A stretch of DNA of 64,000 nucleotides from Methylophilus medardicus (GTDB lineage: Bacteria; Pseudomonadota; Gammaproteobacteria; Burkholderiales; Methylophilaceae): NCBI RefSeq assembly GCF_006363955.1, contig NZ_CP040948.1:62001-126000 (forward strand), written 5' to 3'. Shown here in pieces: positions 46,372 to 54,282 of this stretch. A program made the position numbers and the translations under genes. Numbering within the stretch: position 1 is the first letter of the stretch; each line of letters begins with the position of its first letter. The notes under the pieces are model-generated. The model saw only the letters and a list, made by a program, of their open reading frames with translations, ran no database searches and was not told the origin of the DNA.

Positions 46372-47871
46372 TCAATAATCGTGTCGTCGATATTGTAACG
46401 CTTCTGCGATGTGTGTCTCACTGATCTCCGGCACATCCGCCAAATCGGCAATTGTTCTGGCGACTTTGAGGATACGATGATAGCTACGCGCCGACAGTGA
46501 AAACTTGTGCATCGCAGTTTGCAGCAGTTGGCTGGCTTGTTCGCCAAGTTGACACGTGGTCGTAATTTCCAAAGGCCCCAGCATGGCATTCGGCTTATGT
46601 TGCCGCTCCAGTTGCCGTTCTCTCGCGCTTTGCACGCGTGCGCGCATGTCTGCGCTGCTTTCGCTGGGTTGTTGCTGGCTTAATTCTTCGGGCTTCAGGG
46701 CCGGCACCTCAATATTCATATCGATGCGATCAAGTAGCGGACCAGACAATTTATGCTTATATCTAAGAATTTGTTCAGGCGTGCAACGGCAGCGCTGATT
46801 GTAGTGGCCATAATAGCCACAGGGGCAAGGGTTCATCGCGGCGATCAATTGAAACTGTGCCGGAAAAGTGGCTTGCCTGGCTGCGCGCGAAATCGTAATA
46901 CTGCCGTTTTCGAGTGGCTCGCGTAGCACCTCCAATACTTTGCGGTCAAACTCAGGTAATTCGTCCAAAAACAACACGCCGTGGTGAGCCAAGCTGATTT
47001 CACCGGGCCGCGGCACGCTGCCGCCACCCACCAGCGCAACTGCTGAGGCGGTATGATGTGGCGCGCGAAAGGGGCGTTTCTTCCACTGGCTTGCTGGAAA
47101 TTGCCCAGTAAGAGACAGAATCGCAGCGCTCTCGAGGGCCTCTTGCGTAGTCATCGCGGGTAGGATACTGACAAAGCGTTGTGCCAGCATGCTCTTGCCC
47201 GTGCCTGGTGGCCCGCTCATGAGCAAGCTGTGTTGCCCCGCAGCAGCGATTTCAAGTGCGCGTTTGGCACGACGCTGGCCGCTGACCTCTTGAAAGTCCG
47301 GCAGATTGACGTTTTCTGTTGGGATGACCAATGGATGATTGGTTAGGTGGGCCTTATCGGATAAGTGAGCGCATACCTCAAGCAAGCTGTTCGCAGCGTA
47401 AATCGTGCAGCCTTCCACCAAACTGGCTTCATATGCACTCTCTTGGGGCAGTATGGCTGCACGTGCGCGCGCAGGGTCTTGTAGGAGTTGATAAGTCATG
47501 GCCAATGCGCCACGAATTGGTCGCAATTCGCCGGTCAATGCCAGTTCCCCGGCGATCACATAATGGGCGAGCTTTTGTTTGGGAAGCTGGCCTGAGGCCG
47601 CCAGAATGCCGAGTGCAATGGGGAGATCGTAACGGCCGCCTTCTTTGGGTAAATCTGCTGGCGCTAGGTTGACCGTGATGCGGCGAGCCGGAAATTCGAA
47701 CTGTGCGGTTTGTATCGCCGCCCGCACCCGGTCCTTGCTTTCTTTGACCTCGGTTTCAGGCAAGCCGACGATGGTAAAACTCGGCAAGCCGTTTGCCAAA
47801 TGCACTTCAACCACCACCTCGGGGGCGTCCATCCCACTCAATGCACGGCTATACAAGACCGCCAAGCTCAT
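46372..47871 (-). CDS. comM: ComM/YifB family AAA+ ATPase (Mg chelatase-like)
   Basis: 499 residues. ComM is a hexameric helicase that aids branch migration during natural transformation. The N-terminal domain (RALSGMDAPEVVVEVHLANGLP) and the AAA+ core with Walker A GPPGTGKSMLAQ (about 219-230) and Walker B GVLFLDELPEF are clear; the C-terminal Mg-chelatase-related domain includes NPCPCGYYG with paired cysteines. With the type IV pilus clusters nearby this hints at competence, though the family is also kept by non-competent species. Confidence 0.94.
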   Translation of the reverse strand: MSLAVLYSRALSGMDAPEVVVEVHLANGLPSFTIVGLPETEVKESKDRVRAAIQTAQFEFPARRITVNLAPADLPKEGGRYDLPIALGILAASGQLPKQKLAHYVIAGELALTGELRPIRGALAMTYQLLQDPARARAAILPQESAYEASLVEGCTIYAANSLLEVCAHLSDKAHLTNHPLVIPTENVNLPDFQEVSGQRRAKRALEIAAAGQHSLLMSGPPGTGKSMLAQRFVSILPAMTTQEALESAAILSLTGQFPASQWKKRPFRAPHHTASAVALVGGGSVPRPGEISLAHHGVLFLDELPEFDRKVLEVLREPLENGSITISRAARQATFPAQFQLIAAMNPCPCGYYGHYNQRCRCTPEQILRYKHKLSGPLLDRIDMNIEVPALKPEELSQQQPSESSADMRARVQSARERQLERQHKPNAMLGPLEITTTCQLGEQASQLLQTAMHKFSLSARSYHRILKVARTIADLADVPEISETHIAEALQYRRHDY

Positions 47872-47919
47872 TACGCACCCCTAGGTTTCGGAATGCTAGC
47901 AATTGTAAAGTAAAATTAA

Positions 47920-48165
47920 CTACTTAGATGCCTGTGTTTGTTCTAGCTGGCTGATTTTTTCTTCAAGCGCTTTCAATTGTTGCTGTGTACGTGCCAGTAA
48001 TGCGGATTGAATATCAAATTCTTCACGGGAAACAAGTTCCATTTTGGTGAGCGCGCCCTGAAATAGTGCATGCAAATTGTTTTCTAGCTCTGAAATGGGG
48101 CTTGAATCGACTAGCTGTTTGATTTTTATGGATAATTCTTTGATTTTTTCATTGGTAAATAGCAT
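47920..48165 (-). CDS. ubiK: Ubiquinone biosynthesis accessory factor UbiK
   Basis: 81 residues from ATG 48165. The family of small coiled-coil proteins (formerly BMFP/YqiC): an amphipathic N-terminal helix (KIKELSIKIKQLVDSSP), REEFDIQSALLARTQQQLKALEEKISQLEQ coiled coil seen in two pieces. UbiK binds UbiJ and lipid and helps aerobic ubiquinone synthesis. Divergent from the porin gene and ahead of comM. The frame continues upstream to 48234, but the homologous start and ribosome site AAAGGAG favour 48165. Confidence 0.88.
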   Translation of the reverse strand: MLFTNEKIKELSIKIKQLVDSSPISELENNLHALFQGALTKMELVSREEFDIQSALLARTQQQLKALEEKISQLEQTQASK

Positions 48166-48334
48166 GGTAATAACTCCTTTGAAGTTCATTTTAGCATGTA
48201 TCGTAGGGTGAAAAATACAATTACTACAATACACTCAGGGGATGATTTGTTTTAAAACATGAATTTAAACTGTTATTTTGATAAATAACTTAATGTTTTT
48301 TTCATAAATATATGATTTTATTTATTTATATATA

Positions 48335-48350
48335 TTGGCACGTGCTTTGC
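48335..48350 (+). promoter_or_regulatory. Sigma-54 promoter of the porin-glnK-amtB operon
   Basis: TTGGCACGTGCTTTGC matches the sigma-54 consensus almost perfectly: GG at 48337-48338, ten bases, GC at 48349-48350. Transcription should start near 48362, 63 bases ahead of the porin ATG. A nitrogen-controlled promoter (NtrC) is expected for glnK-amtB. No clear NtrC site was found by eye in the AT-rich upstream stretch. Confidence 0.85.
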
Positions 48351-48424
48351 TTTGTGGACACTGTTGTTTCATACTCGTTTACAACAAATTCAATTCAAAG
48401 ATTCCACAGAGAGAGGACTCATAA

Positions 48425-49366
48425 ATGCGTCAATCTATTTTGCTTACAGCAGTGTTAAGTACATTATCATTTGCTCAAGTTTCATATGCAGCAGAAGAAG
48501 CCAAAGAAGAAGCTTCTGACTGGACAGCGACCGCTAACATCGCGGTTGTATCTGATTACTACTTCCGCGGTATTTCTCAGTCATGGCACAAACCTACTGC
48601 GCAAGGCGGTATGGATATTACCCATTCAAGCGGCTTTTACGCAGGTGTATGGGGTTCAGGTGTGTCACCTAACACCTACCCTGATGCTAACACCGAAATC
48701 GACGTGTATGCTGGCTACAACGGTACTATTCCAGTTGTAGAGAAACTTGGCTACACCGTCGGTGTGTATGGATATATGTATCCGGGCGGTTCTTGGAAAA
48801 AATACCGGGCGTCTAATGCTGCAAACCCTAATGATGTATTAACACCACGCGGTGGTCGCTGGGATACCTATGAATTGAACGCAGGTATTTCTTATGACTG
48901 GATCAGTGCCAAAGTGTCATACACTTTGACTGACTGGTTCGGTGCGGATAAAACTACCGGTTGGGATGGCAGCACTAAGGGCTCCACTTACTTTGAGTTG
49001 AACGCGGCTTATCCTTTGCCATGGTGGGACTTGACATTGATTGGCCACGTGGGTCGATTGAATGTCGCGGGTAAATTAGATAAATCATTTACACCTGATG
49101 GCGTAAATTTCCCAAGTACATCAATTTCAGGTGCAACTGATCCAGACTACACAGACTGGAAAATCGGCCTGAGCAAAGCATTCAAAATTGGTAAAACTGA
49201 AGGTTGGAACGCCGGTGTATACTGGGTTGAGTCCGATAACTCACGCTACTGGGGTGAGTCTGGCTACGGCGGCACAAGCTTTAACGGTAAAGGCACCAGC
49301 ACTACTGCACAAAGCAAAAACCTGAATGAAGGTCGTTTGATTTTGACGGTTGGCCGTACATTCTAA
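48425..49366 (+). CDS. TorF family putative porin
   Basis: 313 residues. After a signal peptide ending SYAAEE, the protein reads as an outer membrane beta-barrel: alternating aromatic strands, VSDYYFRGISQSWHKPTAQG, SGFYAGVWGSGV and a C-terminal RLILTVGRTF ending in Phe. This matches the Gcw_chp/TIGR02001 family, often found before glnK-amtB in beta- and gammaproteobacteria. Probably a nitrogen-regulated channel for small nitrogenous solutes; substrate inferred only from context. Ribosome site GAGAGAGGAC. Confidence 0.88.
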   Translation: MRQSILLTAVLSTLSFAQVSYAAEEAKEEASDWTATANIAVVSDYYFRGISQSWHKPTAQGGMDITHSSGFYAGVWGSGVSPNTYPDANTEIDVYAGYNGTIPVVEKLGYTVGVYGYMYPGGSWKKYRASNAANPNDVLTPRGGRWDTYELNAGISYDWISAKVSYTLTDWFGADKTTGWDGSTKGSTYFELNAAYPLPWWDLTLIGHVGRLNVAGKLDKSFTPDGVNFPSTSISGATDPDYTDWKIGLSKAFKIGKTEGWNAGVYWVESDNSRYWGESGYGGTSFNGKGTSTTAQSKNLNEGRLILTVGRTF

Positions 49367-49381
49367 TAAAGCAAGTTTAGA

Positions 49382-49406
49382 TCTGGCGAGCATCGTGCTC
49401 GCCAGA
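49382..49406 (+). other. Intercistronic 11-bp hairpin between porin and glnK
   Basis: TCTGGCGAGCA (49382-49392) and TGCTCGCCAGA (49396-49406) form a perfect stem with a three-base loop. No T run follows, so full termination is unlikely. A processing or 3'-end stabilising element that lets porin message exceed glnK message is plausible. Confidence 0.6.
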
Positions 49407-49411
49407 GTTAA

Positions 49412-49765
<354 letters not shown>

Positions 49766-49780
49766 GAAAGGGCTTCAGCT

Positions 49781-51178
49781 ATGAAGAAAATTCTTTCGAT
49801 GTTATCACTGGTTGCGTTGATTGGTTTTGCAGCAACCCCAGTGAGTTATGCTGAAGAAACTGTGACTGAAACAGTCACAGTAGAAGAGACAGTGACTCAA
49901 GATGCAGCGCCAGCGGCCGAAGCGCCTGCTGCAGAAGCCGCACCGGCAGCAGCTGCGGCTGCACCGACCTTGGATGTGGGCAACACTGCATTCATGATTG
50001 TGGCCACTGTGTTGGTTATTTTAATGACGATTCCGGGGTTGGCCTTGTTCTACGGCGGCTTGGTACGCCAGAAAAACATGCTATCTGTGTTAATGCAGAT
50101 TTTCGTGGTGTTTTCAATGATTTCAGTCCTGTGGGCGGCATATGGCTACAGTCTGGCGTTTAGTGAAGGCAATATGATCATCGGTGGCTTAAGCAAGGCA
50201 TTCTTGTCTGGCATTACGGTTGACAGCTTGTCCGGCACCATCCCTGAGTATGTCTTTTTGACTTTCCAGATGATTTTTGCTGCGCTGACACCAGGTTTGA
50301 TTGTTGGTGGTTTTGCTGAGCGTATGAAGTTTTCAGCGGTCTTGCTGTTTACGGCTTTGTGGGTGACGTTTGCTTACATCCCAATCGCACACATGGTGTG
50401 GGGCGGTGGTTACTTGGCTTCACTGGGTGCTAAAGACTTTGCGGGCGGTACAGTGGTACACATCAACGCGGGTGTAGCGGCCTTGATCGGTGCCATGATG
50501 TTGGGCAAACGTCTTGGTTACGGTAAAGAAGCAATGCCTCCGCACAGCTTGGTGATGACCATGATCGGTGCTTCATTGTTGTGGGTGGGTTGGTTCGGCT
50601 TTAACGTCGGTAGTGAGTTGGCGGCAGATGCAGTCGCGGGTATGGTGTTGATCAACACACAACTGGCAACAGCGGCTGCAGTCATTGGCTGGATCTTTGC
50701 TGAGTGGCTGTTCAGAGGCAAACCAAGCATGTTGGGTGCTGCTTCTGGTGCGGTAGCTGGTTTGGTTGCAATTACCCCTGCGTGTGGTTTCATCGGCCCA
50801 ATGGGTTCTATCATCCTTGGTTTCACCGCCAGCTTTGTCAGCCTGTGGGGCGTGACCAAGTTGAAAGGTGCGCTGGGTTATGATGATTCCCTAGACGTAT
50901 TCGGTGTGCACGGTTTGGCTGGTATCTGGGGCGCAGTTGGCACCGGTGTACTGATGGCGCCAGGCTTGGGCGGTGTTGGTTATGCCGAAGGTGTCACCAT
51001 GGGTGGTCAAGTATCCACTCAGATCATTGCAGTGGTCGTCACACTGATCTGGACAGGTATCGTGAGTGTGATTCTTTACAAAGTGGTGGATGCCGTTGTC
51101 GGTCTGCGCGTGAGTGAAGAATACGAGCGCGAAGGTTTGGACACCACAGAACATGGCGAGCGTGCTTATAGCTTGTAA
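49781..51178 (+). CDS. amtB: Ammonium transporter AmtB
   Basis: 465 residues. A cleavable signal peptide ends in SYA. An unusual ~40-residue periplasmic extension follows, first Thr/Val/Glu repeats (TVTETVTVEETVT) and then an Ala/Pro/Glu tract. The Amt core with 11 helices starts near residue 65: GLALFYGGLVRQKN, FVFLT-type segments, WGGGYLA, and the pore histidines in VVHINAGVAAL and DVFGVHGLAGIWG. The C-terminal cytosolic tail (RVSEEYEREGLD) is the GlnK-binding region. Confidence 0.96.
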   Translation: MKKILSMLSLVALIGFAATPVSYAEETVTETVTVEETVTQDAAPAAEAPAAEAAPAAAAAAPTLDVGNTAFMIVATVLVILMTIPGLALFYGGLVRQKNMLSVLMQIFVVFSMISVLWAAYGYSLAFSEGNMIIGGLSKAFLSGITVDSLSGTIPEYVFLTFQMIFAALTPGLIVGGFAERMKFSAVLLFTALWVTFAYIPIAHMVWGGGYLASLGAKDFAGGTVVHINAGVAALIGAMMLGKRLGYGKEAMPPHSLVMTMIGASLLWVGWFGFNVGSELAADAVAGMVLINTQLATAAAVIGWIFAEWLFRGKPSMLGAASGAVAGLVAITPACGFIGPMGSIILGFTASFVSLWGVTKLKGALGYDDSLDVFGVHGLAGIWGAVGTGVLMAPGLGGVGYAEGVTMGGQVSTQIIAVVVTLIWTGIVSVILYKVVDAVVGLRVSEEYEREGLDTTEHGERAYSL

Positions 51179-51200
51179 TCTGTGTCTGTAGTTTGATTGT

Positions 51201-51232
51201 AAAAAAACGGCTCTTAATGAGCCGTTTTTTTT
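51201..51232 (+). terminator. Intrinsic terminator of the nitrogen operon
   Basis: AAAAAACGGCTC / GAGCCGTTTTTT with loop TTAAT, then more T. Located 23 bases after amtB. Confidence 0.93.
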
Positions 51233-51260
51233 GAGCACTGATCGCTGGAACTTATATAAT
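51231..51260 (+). promoter_or_regulatory. Sigma-70-type promoter of the secretion operon
   Basis: TTGAGC (51231-51236), an 18-base spacer and TATAAT (51255-51260), 46 bases ahead of the ABC gene. The -35 box overlaps the end of the amtB terminator T-tract. Confidence 0.55.
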
Positions 51261-51305
51261 GCTTGGATATCCATGTTGTGGGCCTGAATTAAAATAATAT
51301 TGACT

Positions 51306-52982
51306 ATGGCAAATCTATTTCCCTCGCAACTCACCCCGGTCCAACGGGTATTAAAACTAGCTAGTTTTGAAAAACAGGACATCCTGCTACTCATTTATCT
51401 CACCCTGGCTTATGGCGTATTAGGCATTGCGACCCCCGTGGCGGTGCAAACAATGGTCAATATCGTAACCATGGGGGGCGTCTTGCAGCCACTGTATGTG
51501 GTCGGTTTCGTGTTGTTTTGTTTGTTAGGATTATCTGGCGCCATATATGCGATCGAAAGTTATTTAGTCGAACTCATTCAAAGGCGCATATTTGTGCGGC
51601 ATAGTTTGCAGATTGCACAAAACACCCAACAAATTCATATTTCTGTTTACGATGAACACAATCCAGTCGAGTTGGTGAATCGCTATTTTGATATTCAGAC
51701 CGTACAAAAGTCAGTAGCGACCCTGTTAACCGTTGGCTTGACGGCCTTGTTACAGGGCTTAATTGGTAGTGTGATCTTGTTGTTTTACAGTTTGTATTTC
51801 GGTTTTCTAGTCATCATCATGTTGATCGTGTTGTGGGCGATTATTAGTTTTCTGGGTAAACAGGCCGAAGCTAGTGCGCTCAAGGAATCTAAAGCGAAAT
51901 ATGACATGGCTGCTTGGTTGGAGAGTATTGCGCGTAATCGCTGGTTGTCTAAATTTTACGGCGCAAAACAACGCACCACAGAAAACACCGAGATATTGGC
52001 GCAAAACTATCTGAATGCGCGCGTGATGCATTTTAAAGTGCTAATGACACAACTGATTGGTGCGGTGGGCATGTACGCCCTAATTGGCACTGCAATGTTG
52101 GTGCTGGGTGGCACCTTGGTGATTAAAGGTCAGATTAATCTTGGCCAATTTGTGGCGGCAGAACTCATTATTTTTGGCGTGCTGTCGGCCTTTGTTCGCT
52201 TTGTCACCAAGCTAGAATATTTTTACGATTTGCTCGCGGCGGTAGATAAAATCGGTGTGTTAGAAGCCATGCCCGTCGAAACTACGACGGATTCCCCAGC
52301 CAGTCTCGAGGGCTACCATCCTTTGAAAGTCGTGGGTTTGGGCTTTAGTCACCACGCACAGTCAGCCCTCATTAAAGAAGTCAGTTTTGAGTTGTCAAAG
52401 GGGCAGAGCTTAGCCGTGGTCGGTGGGTTGGGAAGTGGTAAAAGCACCTTGCTTGAGCTTTTAACTGGCTTGAGGCAACCCGAACAAGGCTATGTCAGCT
52501 ATCGCGGCATTGATCTGCGCCAAGTCGATATTGACCATTTGCGTGACCATATCGGTGTCGCCAATAAAGTCGAATGGCAACACGGCTCTATCATTGACAA
52601 TTTGCGACTAACCAGAGCGGACATCCCCATGGATGCCGTGGTCGATGTGCTGCAAAGCCTTGGTTTATGGGAAGACATTAGCCATTTGCCCAAAGGTCTA
52701 GACACGATATTGACCGATTATGGTGCGCCGATGACCTACACCCAGCTGCAATGCCTGATGCTGGCCAGAGCGATCATCGGCCAGCCGGATTTGCTGATCA
52801 TTGATGGTCTATTGGATGGTTTAGGCCAGCAAGAGTTGGATCAGGTGCTCACCTTGCTCAAGCGCCATCAGCAAGATTGGATGCTGATCGTCACCACTCG
52901 CTTTCAACATATCGCACAGCAGTTTCAACAAGTGTTGACCTTGGATAAACAGCGTCACCAATCAGGAGACCATCATGCATGA
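51306..52982 (+). CDS. Type I secretion-like ABC transporter with degenerate nucleotide-binding domain
   Basis: 558 residues from ATG 51306 (weak ribosome site). Residues about 25-310 form an ABC exporter membrane domain with six hydrophobic segments; there is no N-terminal C39 peptidase domain. The nucleotide-binding domain (about 340-545) keeps Walker A GGLGSGKST (373-381), but where LSGGQ is expected it reads MTYTQ (476-480), the Walker B aspartate D500 is followed by Gly instead of the catalytic Glu, and the switch histidine is Thr (VTTR, 529-532). The Q-loop Gln also seems absent. Such a domain should bind ATP but hydrolyse poorly. Overlaps the HlyD-type gene by eight bases. Confidence 0.85.
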   Translation: MANLFPSQLTPVQRVLKLASFEKQDILLLIYLTLAYGVLGIATPVAVQTMVNIVTMGGVLQPLYVVGFVLFCLLGLSGAIYAIESYLVELIQRRIFVRHSLQIAQNTQQIHISVYDEHNPVELVNRYFDIQTVQKSVATLLTVGLTALLQGLIGSVILLFYSLYFGFLVIIMLIVLWAIISFLGKQAEASALKESKAKYDMAAWLESIARNRWLSKFYGAKQRTTENTEILAQNYLNARVMHFKVLMTQLIGAVGMYALIGTAMLVLGGTLVIKGQINLGQFVAAELIIFGVLSAFVRFVTKLEYFYDLLAAVDKIGVLEAMPVETTTDSPASLEGYHPLKVVGLGFSHHAQSALIKEVSFELSKGQSLAVVGGLGSGKSTLLELLTGLRQPEQGYVSYRGIDLRQVDIDHLRDHIGVANKVEWQHGSIIDNLRLTRADIPMDAVVDVLQSLGLWEDISHLPKGLDTILTDYGAPMTYTQLQCLMLARAIIGQPDLLIIDGLLDGLGQQELDQVLTLLKRHQQDWMLIVTTRFQHIAQQFQQVLTLDKQRHQSGDHHA

Positions 52983-54282
52983 TCAACTGAAAATGACGCT
53001 GATGCGGGCGGTGCAAACGCCGCAACAATTAAGGGTCTGGATCAAACGTCTCGCTTGGTTGCTGGTCGGGTTGCCCGTGCTATTTTTATTCTTGCCCTGG
53101 CAGCAAAACGTCACTGCGTTGGGCCAAGTCACCGCGTATTCGCCATCCGAGCGGGTGCAAACGATAGATGCGCCTGTTAACGGTCTGATCAATCGCTGGC
53201 ATGTGCAAGAGGGCTCGCAAGTGAAAGAGGGCGATCTGCTGCTCGAAATCGCAGATACTGACCCTAACTTCAAACAACGGCTCGAAGCGCAGCGTGATAA
53301 CTTGCAAAGCAAGCTGGGATCAAAACTAGATGAACTGCGCAATTACGAGCTACAGAAACAAAATTTAACGGCTGCGCGTGATGCAAAAATTTCAGCCGCA
53401 CAATACAAACTAGACGTCGCCAACCAAAAAATTCGTAGTAGTCAGGAAGCAGTCAATTCTGCGCAGGCGACTTTGGATACCGCCAGTTTGCAAGTCATTC
53501 GCTTGCAACGATTATTTGCCGATGGCCTGGTGTCTAAGCGTGATCTAGAGGTGGCAGAGCGCGATCAGATTATTGCTAGCCGCAATTTGAATAGCGCACA
53601 AGCGCAATGGCAATCAGCAAAAGCAGAAGCGAGTTCTGCTGCAGCGGATATCCAACAAACGCGCTCGGATACGCAAGCCTATCTGGACTCCACCTCAGCC
53701 GTCATCAATAAAATCCGTGGTGAAACGGCAGACAGTGAAAACAGCCTGCATAACTCCGAAATTTCATTGGCCCGGCAGAACATGCAGCGCATTGTGGCAC
53801 CGCGCGATGGCACTATTTTTAGGCTGCCCGTCAATTCACAATCGCAGATCATCAAACAGGGCGACCCTTTGCTGGTGATCGTACCGCATACTTCGCAGCG
53901 TGCAGTCGAGTTATGGGTAGATGGTCGGGATGCGCCGTTGATCACCTCGCGCAGCAGTGTTCGGTTAGAGTTTGAGGGTTGGCCTGCCATTCAGGTGCCC
54001 GGCTGGGCACAGGTGGGCGTGGGCACCTTTGAAGGCGAGATTTCGTTTGTAGATCCCACGGACAATGGCAATGGCCACTTTCGTATTATGGTGGTGCACA
54101 AACCAGGCACACCGGAATGGCCGTCCGCCAGATTTTTGCGCCAAGGCATTAGTGCAAAGGGTTGGCTGATGCTAGAGCGGGTGACCATTGGCTACGAATT
54201 GTGGCGCTTGCTCAATGGCTTTCCACCGCGTATCCCGTCTGAGCCCGTCTCGATACATCAGGGTGGGGGCAAGCCGCTATGA
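52975..54282 (+). CDS. HlyD-family membrane fusion protein
   Basis: 435 residues. One N-terminal transmembrane helix (LAWLLVGLPVLFLFLPW, about 23-39), a lipoyl half (INRWHVQEGSQVKEGDLLLEI), a long coiled-coil hairpin (about 90-250, Gln/Ala-rich), and the second lipoyl half IVAPRDGTIFRLPV, then a beta-barrel. It links the inner membrane ABC protein with the outer membrane channel. Overlaps both neighbours (8 and 4 bases), so the three proteins are made together. Confidence 0.9.
   Translation: MHDQLKMTLMRAVQTPQQLRVWIKRLAWLLVGLPVLFLFLPWQQNVTALGQVTAYSPSERVQTIDAPVNGLINRWHVQEGSQVKEGDLLLEIADTDPNFKQRLEAQRDNLQSKLGSKLDELRNYELQKQNLTAARDAKISAAQYKLDVANQKIRSSQEAVNSAQATLDTASLQVIRLQRLFADGLVSKRDLEVAERDQIIASRNLNSAQAQWQSAKAEASSAAADIQQTRSDTQAYLDSTSAVINKIRGETADSENSLHNSEISLARQNMQRIVAPRDGTIFRLPVNSQSQIIKQGDPLLVIVPHTSQRAVELWVDGRDAPLITSRSSVRLEFEGWPAIQVPGWAQVGVGTFEGEISFVDPTDNGNGHFRIMVVHKPGTPEWPSARFLRQGISAKGWLMLERVTIGYELWRLLNGFPPRIPSEPVSIHQGGGKPL

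Noticed and set aside
48249-48258. Palindrome GTTTTAAAAC upstream of the sigma-54 promoter as an NtrC site
   Set aside because: It lacks the GCAC/GTGC ends of NtrC sites and such AT palindromes are common in this AT-rich gap.
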